Shown: positions 58,585 through 64,000 of the stretch, in pieces | How the letters are laid out: the number at the start of each line of letters is the position of its first letter | Numbering within the stretch: the stretch's first letter is position 1 | Source of the DNA: Gibbula magus | Lineage: Eukaryota; Mollusca; Gastropoda; Trochida; Trochidae | DNA length: 64,000 nucleotides | Assembly (NCBI GenBank): GCA_936450465.1 | Contig: OW388296.1 | Coordinates: 48,063,750-48,127,749 of the forward strand | Direction of reading: 5' to 3' | Program-made: the position numbers and the translations under genes | The notes under the pieces: model-generated | Told to the model about the DNA's origin: nothing | Databases searched by the model: none | What the model saw: the letters and a program-made list of their open reading frames with translations, nothing else

Positions 58585-59442
58585 CCGTATTCGCCGTAAT
58601 AGAAGCCCTGGGCGTTTAAAAAATTGGAAAAAGGGGGCGTTTATTAAAATGACTTTCAAAAATCGCAAAAAGGGGGCGTTTATTAAAAAAATGCCTGATG
58701 ATGTCCAAAAGAAAAGGAAACATCGATTTTATTTCAGAGTTTTAATCAAAATACGTGTATCAAATAAATGTAAAGAAGAGCTAACTATCGCAGTTTATTA
58801 TTTGTATCAAATTTCAACCAGTACTGATACACAATTTGCAATGGCAATTGAAACTAACTAAAATTCACTGATATACATTGAGTAATTGAATGCGCCATCT
58901 TGTCGGGTCATTACTCTTATCCAATGAAACTCTAGTTCGCTAGGAATCTAAATATAACCACTAATGAACGGCATCATAAACACAATCAACTGATAAGCAC
59001 ATGGTGCAGGTCGATTATGTAAACATTATTCCCGGGTCATGATATTCTTTATTTATATCAAATTGACAACTACACTACAACAAAATAACATTCATGACAA
59101 ATTTGCGTTCAGTGTGCTAGTGTCATCTGTAGTTGTGGGAAATCTTCCAAGAGAGTTGAGCAAGACATTTTCCTGTTTCTTAAAACATGGCGGTTGCATA
59201 AAATGTGTAGTGACTGATCGTTACAGACATTCGACAGTTGCCGGGGGACTGGAAATACCATGTACCTTACACTTTACTGGACATAAGAGGTTGATAGCAA
59301 GATTGAAAACTCTTTTTCAATGAAACATCAGTAAGATAAGTCGATACAAAAGAGGGGCGTTTATTAGGGGTCATTTTCCGCGAGTCAAAAATGGCTTAAG
59401 GGGGCGTTTATTAGGAGAGGGCGTTTATTAGGATGAATACGG
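58585..59442. mobile_element. TA-flanked DNA element, 858 bp, with GGGGGCGTTTATTA subterminal repeats
   Basis: The ends CCGTATTCGCCGTAATA and, inverted, CCGTATTCATCCTAATA are flanked by TA (58583-58584, 59443-59444). GGGGGCGTTTATTA or close variants occur at 58634, 58674, 59353, 59400 and 59418. The paralogous region at about 61484-61520 has the uninterrupted target (GTATTGATACATTTAAGTCA), proving insertion with TA duplication. It carries the HIRAN-like fragment at 59039-59323. Confidence 0.88.
59039..59323 (+). CDS. HIRAN-like domain fragment carried by the TA element
   Basis: The frame reads DKFAFSVLVSSVVVGNLPRE, then KTFSCFLKHGGCIKCVVT, then GGLEIPCTLHFTGHKRLI. It fits the C-terminal part of a HIRAN-like module common in invertebrate repeat-borne proteins (pattern: DPFAVAV, GHVPRE, FLRRGG, GLEIPC, FTG), from memory. 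HIRAN domains bind DNA ends in other proteins. The initial 20 residues do not look native, so the start is missing and this is probably a captured fragment, not a working gene. The stop at 59321-59323 may be the true C-terminus. Confidence 0.55.
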   Translation: MIFFIYIKLTTTLQQNNIHDKFAFSVLVSSVVVGNLPRELSKTFSCFLKHGGCIKCVVTDRYRHSTVAGGLEIPCTLHFTGHKRLIARLKTLFQ

Positions 59443-59483
59443 TAATTTTAAGTTACATTAAAAATTTGCTCAACGTATATTAA

Positions 59484-59839
59484 AGGGGCAGTAGCACGTT
59501 TTTCGCAAATTTATTATTCAAATTTCCTATTTATGATGATAGTTTTTGTCATTTATATTTAGTTTAGAGGGTAAAATATCGTATTACACAAACCAATTTT
59601 CCGTAGTGGTAAAACAGTGTTGTGTATAAAGCAAGAATTGCATGGTGGCCATTTTATTGTGAACACATATTATTATTGCGAATGACAAAAACGATTCCTG
59701 TTGTTTTACGGAACCATGTAGACTCAATATTAAAATTGAATTTCCGAAGAAGGAAGGGTTTTTTTTTACTATTGGTGACATTATTTTTCAAATACATTTC
59801 ATCGACTTATTTCACCGAAAAAAACGTGCTACTGCCCCT
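59484..59839 (+). mobile_element. MITE family A copy, complete (356 bp)
   Basis: AGGGGCAGTAGCACGTTTTTC to CGTGCTACTGCCCCT with TTAA on both sides. The paralogous site near 61530 reads CGTATGTCAAACTATTTGAG without an insert, aligning with CGTATA-TTAA-ACGGTTTATGAG here. Confidence 0.9.
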
Positions 59840-60212
59840 TTAAACGGTTTATGAGAAAAGCTGCCATCTTGATCTCGGTGGAGGGTCGCACGGGCTCAAA
59901 CCTAATAAATCACATGCGCCCATAACACATTTAAATCTGGTTTATAAACGTCCATTGTCCAGTTGTGGTATTTACTCGTCTCTGATCGTTGCCTGATACT
60001 TTGTGATGAATAAATCATGAACTGGCCATCTACGAGAAATAGCCCCAATTAACGCTATGTTCTACTTCATAAATACAGTATCAAGAAGATGCAGATATAT
60101 CATGGACTATCATTGACTGATATATGATAATGTTATGAATAGATAATTGTTTTCAACATTAGGGTCCGGTCATGTCCCGTGTCAAAGCAGTTGAGACAAT
60201 AACCTACCGGAA

Positions 60213-61325
60213 ATGAATTCGACGGTATTCTTTATCATGATATTTTTGGGAGCTGAAACAGCCGAAATTGAACATAGGAACTACAGGTATGTCAAGGATA
60301 CAATGAATTCTTCAAGATTCAAATATTTGCAGACAGTCAGATGTGAGTCCGTTTTGCACTGTGCTGCTGGATGCATGTGTACTTCCGGTTGCAGCTTTGC
60401 AGATGTTGATACTGGAGCTCTGTATGCTGAAGGCGATGAAGTTACATCAAAATATCAGATTGTAAAAAGGTACCTGTTAGCAGTGGATCTTTCGCCAAAT
60501 CATCATGTAAAAACTTCTGCTGGAGGTAGTCCCGATGAAGAATCAACACATTTTATTGCAATGGTAAACGATGCATATTCCAGAGAGAAGGATTTACTGG
60601 TAGGACCCTTTCCAATCAGGGAGTCTCAGATGGAGAAGACTCGGGTCGCACCGGCGTGTACTCTTTTGTATTCCATGCTTTACAACAGACCCAAACACAC
60701 ATTCTACTGGTCATGTGTTCAAAATATATTTGGGCAAGTCATAGAGCAGGGAAGCAAGCCTTTTCGACTAGCTGATAGTATTGCATACTCTATGCAGATG
60801 TACAAAGGTAAATTATACTATGCCTCTATCAGAGGGATATATGTGAACCCACTGAGTCGTGCCCTCGCCTTCCAGGTTTTCAGTGATAATTTGAATTCTC
60901 ACTCGTCTCTAGTAATTGACGGTGACGATATTTTCTGGACAACTTTGACGAAAGTGTGGGTAGCTCAACTGCCAAAAGGATCCAAAAAAAGTATACCTGG
61001 TATGAAATTTCCAAGAATGTTAGATGTTCAGGCCGTCAATGAGTTTCGAGTGTTCACCTGGTACGATCTTCATGATTCCACAATCACTGTGAAGATAACC
61101 AGAAATATTCTCAACAGGTCGCAGAACGTGTGTCAACTAGCACACAAAGTTATTAGACAAGTAAAGGCAATGACGCTTAATAAGTCACACCTATATATCG
61201 GTGGATACAAAACAAACAAACTAGAAGCAAGGAAAGTTTTTATGAACTGCAGTCTGGGAAACACTGATTTGATCTTTAAATACAGCAAAGCACGGAGCAC
61301 TTTTATTTATTCAGCCATATTTTAA
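60213..61325 (+). CDS. Secreted cysteine-rich protein, single exon, 370 residues
   Basis: I do not recognise the family firmly. The start at 60213 gives MNSTVFFIMIFLGAETAE, a signal peptide probably cut near TA|E. Residues 25-70 hold a tight cysteine cluster (RCESVLHCAAGCMCTSGCSF) reminiscent of PAN/apple or other extracellular modules. The remaining 290 residues have regularly spaced hydrophobic strands (YLLAVDL, SLVIDGDDIFWTT, SHLYIGGY) suggesting a propeller-like fold. No membrane segment or GPI-type tail is visible. The frame is intact for 1.1 kb without introns. A partial 5' duplicate with a frameshift lies at 63433-63566. A paralogue-derived promoter region is shared with 61425-63030. 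Function unknown; an extracellular role is inferred from the signal peptide and cysteines. Confidence 0.8.
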   Translation: MNSTVFFIMIFLGAETAEIEHRNYRYVKDTMNSSRFKYLQTVRCESVLHCAAGCMCTSGCSFADVDTGALYAEGDEVTSKYQIVKRYLLAVDLSPNHHVKTSAGGSPDEESTHFIAMVNDAYSREKDLLVGPFPIRESQMEKTRVAPACTLLYSMLYNRPKHTFYWSCVQNIFGQVIEQGSKPFRLADSIAYSMQMYKGKLYYASIRGIYVNPLSRALAFQVFSDNLNSHSSLVIDGDDIFWTTLTKVWVAQLPKGSKKSIPGMKFPRMLDVQAVNEFRVFTWYDLHDSTITVKITRNILNRSQNVCQLAHKVIRQVKAMTLNKSHLYIGGYKTNKLEARKVFMNCSLGNTDLIFKYSKARSTFIYSAIF

Positions 61326-61424
61326 TCTTTGGCCAATGAGCGATGGGATTAAACTGCCCGAGAGGCTTTCCAGAAGTTGACAGTACAGAGACATGGGTTG
61401 TAGACATCGTTACATCCTTTTACT

Positions 61425-61680
61425 TTTTTAATATAAGGAGCTTTATGCTTTCTAGTCGCTAGTTTTTCGAGAATACAAGCCCTTGTGATAAAAGTATTGA
61501 TACATTTAAGTCACATTACAAATTTGCTTATCGTATGTCAAACTATTTGAGAAAAACTGCCCACTTTAACTCAGTGGAGGGTCGCACGGGCTCAAACAGA
61601 TAAATCACATGCACCCATAGTACATTTGTTTTGTAAGCGTCCAATGTCCCTATTTCCAGTTAATGTCTCTTTTAACGATT
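61425..61680. repeat. Duplicated upstream region of the secreted gene (left part of second copy)
   Basis: It aligns with 58500-58584, 59445-59480 and 59843-59945, that is, the same sequence without the two transposons. Landmarks are TTCGAGAATACAA, AAGTATTGATAC and GTGGAGGGTCGCACGGGCTC. Confidence 0.85.
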
Positions 61681-61876
61681 CATAGATTAGGAAGAAGATA
61701 ATGTTTTTGAGGTTCAAGTGCTTTGACACTTATTGATAAGTGTGGGTGATGTACAGTGGCCAGATGTTAGTTGCGTGGGAACCACTGGATTATGCTAGGA
61801 TATAGCATGTAGGGTTTACTGAAAAGATTCAGTTTATGAGCAGTAAGCACACTTACTAGATGTAGACCAAATCAAA

Positions 61877-62361
61877 ATGGCGTCTAACGGACAACCCACT
61901 GGACAGGAGGGGACTGCTAGAGCCTTAGTCTCTTTGGATCGACTTGACACCTTTTTGATGACTAGGTTAGAATTTTTTAAGGACGAATTAAAGAAAGTTG
62001 CGGAGGATTCTGCCAGAGAGCAAAAGAAAGAAATAAGGAAACTGAAGAACTTCTCTGGCTGGGTCTTCAAGAGAAAGACAAATGAAGAACAGTGGGCAGA
62101 GGTGCAAGAATTGACAGCCGGGGCGATGTCAGACGTCAAAAGAAGCAGACCAGATTAGGCCTTGGGGAAGCTTTCGCAGTGTGAAGAGGCAATGAGTAAC
62201 GCTGAAATCTTGTTCTGCTCGCCGACCAGAGCGAGCATTGATGGAGAACGGCCGTTGAGTACAGGGCTCCCCGGCTGGAGTCTGATAGCGAAGACGAGAG
62301 GAACATCCATAAGGCAGAGATGCGAGCAGCAAGGAAAGTGAGGGAATCGAGGTAGAAGAGG
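61877..62361 (+). pseudogene. Degenerate retroelement ORF (gag/ORF1-like, possibly DIRS-type)
   Basis: An open frame of 93 codons starts MASNGQPTGQEGTARAL and contains EIRKLKNFSGWVFKRKTNEE. After TAG at 62156-62158 the frame continues LGKLSQCEEAMSNAEIL, then shifts to read ADQSEH, stop, WRTAVEY and ESDSEDERNIHKAEMRAARK. That order and the GW..VEY..D..DE..KAE pattern resemble an ORF1-type protein of tyrosine-recombinase retroelements in cnidarians and other invertebrates, from memory. At least two stops and one frameshift are present. The insert interrupts the duplicated promoter region (between 61680 and 62815). Confidence 0.4.
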
Positions 62362-62814
62362 ACAAATAAGTTCAGGGGACAACGCCAGGTTTAATTCAGT
62401 GTAATAAACCTGCCTCGTTCACACAATAATATGTGTTTGTTGTTGTAAGTTGGTAGAAGAGAGAAGCAAGAACTGGTATTTACTTGTCTATGCCAACTGA
62501 ACCTCGTACCAAAACAAACCATCTTAAAAGAATCATGTCGTTTGATGACCTTGTAAGATCATTCAATATATAAACTTGCTTTAAATAATCATTTCTTCAA
62601 ATTGTTTCAAATGACATTGATCATCAATTTTCATATAACCCTCGATTTTGCTCGGTTGATAAAACAGTATACATTTGTTTTATAAAAGTCATATGATACA
62701 TATGTACCAAGATTTAAAAAGAGCACGGTTCAAATACCAAAACCGCAAGATTGGATTGTATCTGAAGCCATGAATAGTTTATACACTACCTTTGTTTGAA
62801 AAACTCTTAAAGGA

Positions 62815-63030
62815 ATCCTACACTTTGATAGATTATTTGTGATGAATAAATCATAGACTAGCCATCTACAAGAAATAGCCCCAATTTTATAATTAACGCT
62901 ACTCTATCCTTCATGTAAACATGTAAAACATCAAGAAGAGGCAGATAGATCAGTGTCGATCATTGACTGATATATGATAACGTTATGAATAGATAATTGT
63001 TTTTAACATTAGGGTCCGGTCATGTGACTG
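62815..63030. repeat. Duplicated promoter region of the secreted gene (right part of second copy)
   Basis: It matches 59990-60180: TTTGTGATGAATAAATCATA, GAAATAGCCCCAATT, ATTGACTGATATATGATAA, TTAGGGTCCGGTCATGT. Confidence 0.85.
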
Positions 63031-63070
63031 ATATATGATAGTGTTATGCTGTTAACATTGGGGGCCTTAA

Positions 63071-63425
63071 AGGCGCTGTAGCACGTTTTTTTCAAATTTT
63101 ATTTTTTCAAATTTCTCATTTATAATGATAGTCTATGTCATTTATATTTACTTTAGAGGGTAAAACATCTTATTACACAAACCAAGTATCCGTAGTGGTA
63201 ATAACAGTGTTGCGTATAAAGCCAAAATTGCATGGCGGCCATTTTATTGTGAACACAATTTATTATTTCGAATGACAAAAAACGATTCCACTGGCTTTAC
63301 GAACCATGTACACTCATTTTTTAGATTGATTTTCCGAAGAGGGAAGGGTGTTTTACTGTTGGTGAGATTAATTTTCAATTACATTTCATCGACTTATTTC
63401 ACGGGGAAAACGTGCTACTGCCCCT
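63071..63425 (+). mobile_element. MITE family A/B hybrid copy (355 bp) in the duplicated promoter
   Basis: TTAA, then AGGCGCTGTAGCACGTTTTTT (family-B-type left tip), a family-A body, and CGTGCTACTGCCCCT then TTAA. It separates the duplicated promoter from the duplicated gene start. Confidence 0.85.
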
Positions 63426-63432
63426 TTAATAT

Positions 63433-63566
63433 GGTGTGTGTCAAAGCAGTTGCGACTGGGACACTAACTTAACGGATATGAAGGTATTCTTTATCATGGT
63501 ATTTTGGGGACCTGTAACAGCCAAATTGAACATAGGAACTTCAGGTATGTCAGGGATACATTGAAC
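63433..63566 (+). pseudogene. 5' fragment of a second copy of the secreted cysteine-rich gene
   Basis: It aligns with 60178-60306. The ATG at 63479 reads MKVFFIMVFWGPVTAKLN. A one-base deletion (GCCGAAATTG to GCCAAATTG) shifts the frame and a TGA follows within about 15 codons. Homology ends at about 63566, where a simple foldback repeat begins. Confidence 0.85.
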
Positions 63567-63569
63567 TCT

Positions 63570-63745
63570 AACGAAATGGCAAAGTAGTGAAGTGGCAATT
63601 GGAGGTAGCGAAATGTGGCGATACAAAGTAGAGAGGTGGCGATGCGAAGTAGTGAAGTAGCGATGGAAAGTAGCATTGCTGCTTTGCTTCTTGGCATCCC
63701 CACCTCGCTACTTTGCATCGCCACTTCGCTATTTCACCCTAGCTT
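63570..63745. repeat. Simple repeats of AAGTAGCGAAGTGGCGATG type, partly inverted
   Basis: The left half carries direct repeats (GTAGTGAAGTGGC, GGCGATGCGAAGTAGTGAAG); the right half (63690-63737) is the inverse, so the region can fold. The minus-strand frame 63494-63724 (Ser/Leu/Ile/Ala repeats) is an artefact of this. Confidence 0.75.
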
Positions 63746-64000
63746 AGAATAACAGGAAGTAGCGAAGATGCGAATGGCAGATATCAGCCACCATAGAACA
63801 TGTAACAGTTAGTCAGTATCTAAGTTTCTGTGGCAACCATTGTTGGCGCCATCACCATTTTGACAGGTTCCAAGGTTACTAACGCTTCTCTCACAAATTT
63901 CAATAATAACAAGTTACATTTATCTACCGTTCGTATTACCAGTTCGATTTGTTATTGCATCAATCTTACAGTGAACTCAATAAAATTTACATTCATTATT
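63746..64000. other. No gene seen
   Basis: Window end; nothing defensible. Confidence 0.4.

Noticed and set aside
59039..59098. Native start of the HIRAN-like protein at 59039
   Set aside because: The first 20 residues show no family similarity and the module is missing its N-terminal part.

Overview
The window reads as invertebrate nuclear DNA, most likely from a mollusc and perhaps a gastropod. It is AT-rich, genes are sparse and split by introns, and GT-AG splice sites are visible. It is packed with short inverted-repeat transposons, truncated LINEs and SINE-like pieces. One SINE-like fragment (34961-35021) resembles repeats I associate with gastropods. The taxon is inference. No rRNA, convincing functional tRNA, CRISPR or prokaryotic operon is present.

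Left block (1-10.7 kb): a plus-strand AIG1/GIMAP-type GTPase copy (1596-2477, one in-frame stop) faces a minus-strand two-exon ADP-ribosyltransferase gene (ART1, 8098-10718). ART1 has a signal-peptide exon, an intron filled by a 1.5 kb 16-bp minisatellite, and a catalytic exon with R-S-EGE. Right block (35.5-43.3 kb): a direct, decayed duplicate of the same module. It has the same 5' flank (1-720 matches 35690-36500), a second AIG1 copy (38796-39404, one in-frame stop), the same AIG1 3' flank, then an ART relic made of an orphan signal exon (43270-43327) and a scrap of the catalytic-exon acceptor (about 40085). A third ART gene (ART2, 47158-48819) looks intact, but the first Glu of its EXE motif is Ser.

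Middle (10.7-35 kb): mostly mobile DNA. There is a TA-flanked 2.3 kb element (13736-16065), a TTAA element (12178-12874), a 2.4 kb-spaced duplication of A-rich repeats, a 5'-truncated LINE with an open RT frame and 16-bp target duplication (21060-22868), a second LINE tail (23290-23817), a nested inverted-repeat element carrying a decayed HAFTGCD-type gene (25659-30387), and a SINE-like repeat (30423-30835).

Right end (44-64 kb): a 548 bp element with identical 95 bp termini and 9 bp target duplications (44117-44664), several foldbacks, a Rex/CR1-like LINE tail (56422-56910), and one intact intronless gene for a secreted cysteine-rich protein (60213-61325). Its 5' region is duplicated at 61.4-63.6 kb as a pseudogene. 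The two copies act as natural empty-site controls for two transposon insertions.

Functional theme: the recognisable host genes (AIG1 GTPases, secreted or GPI-type ARTs, a secreted Cys-rich protein) belong to families often expanded in invertebrates and often linked to immunity. That link is family knowledge, not shown by this DNA.
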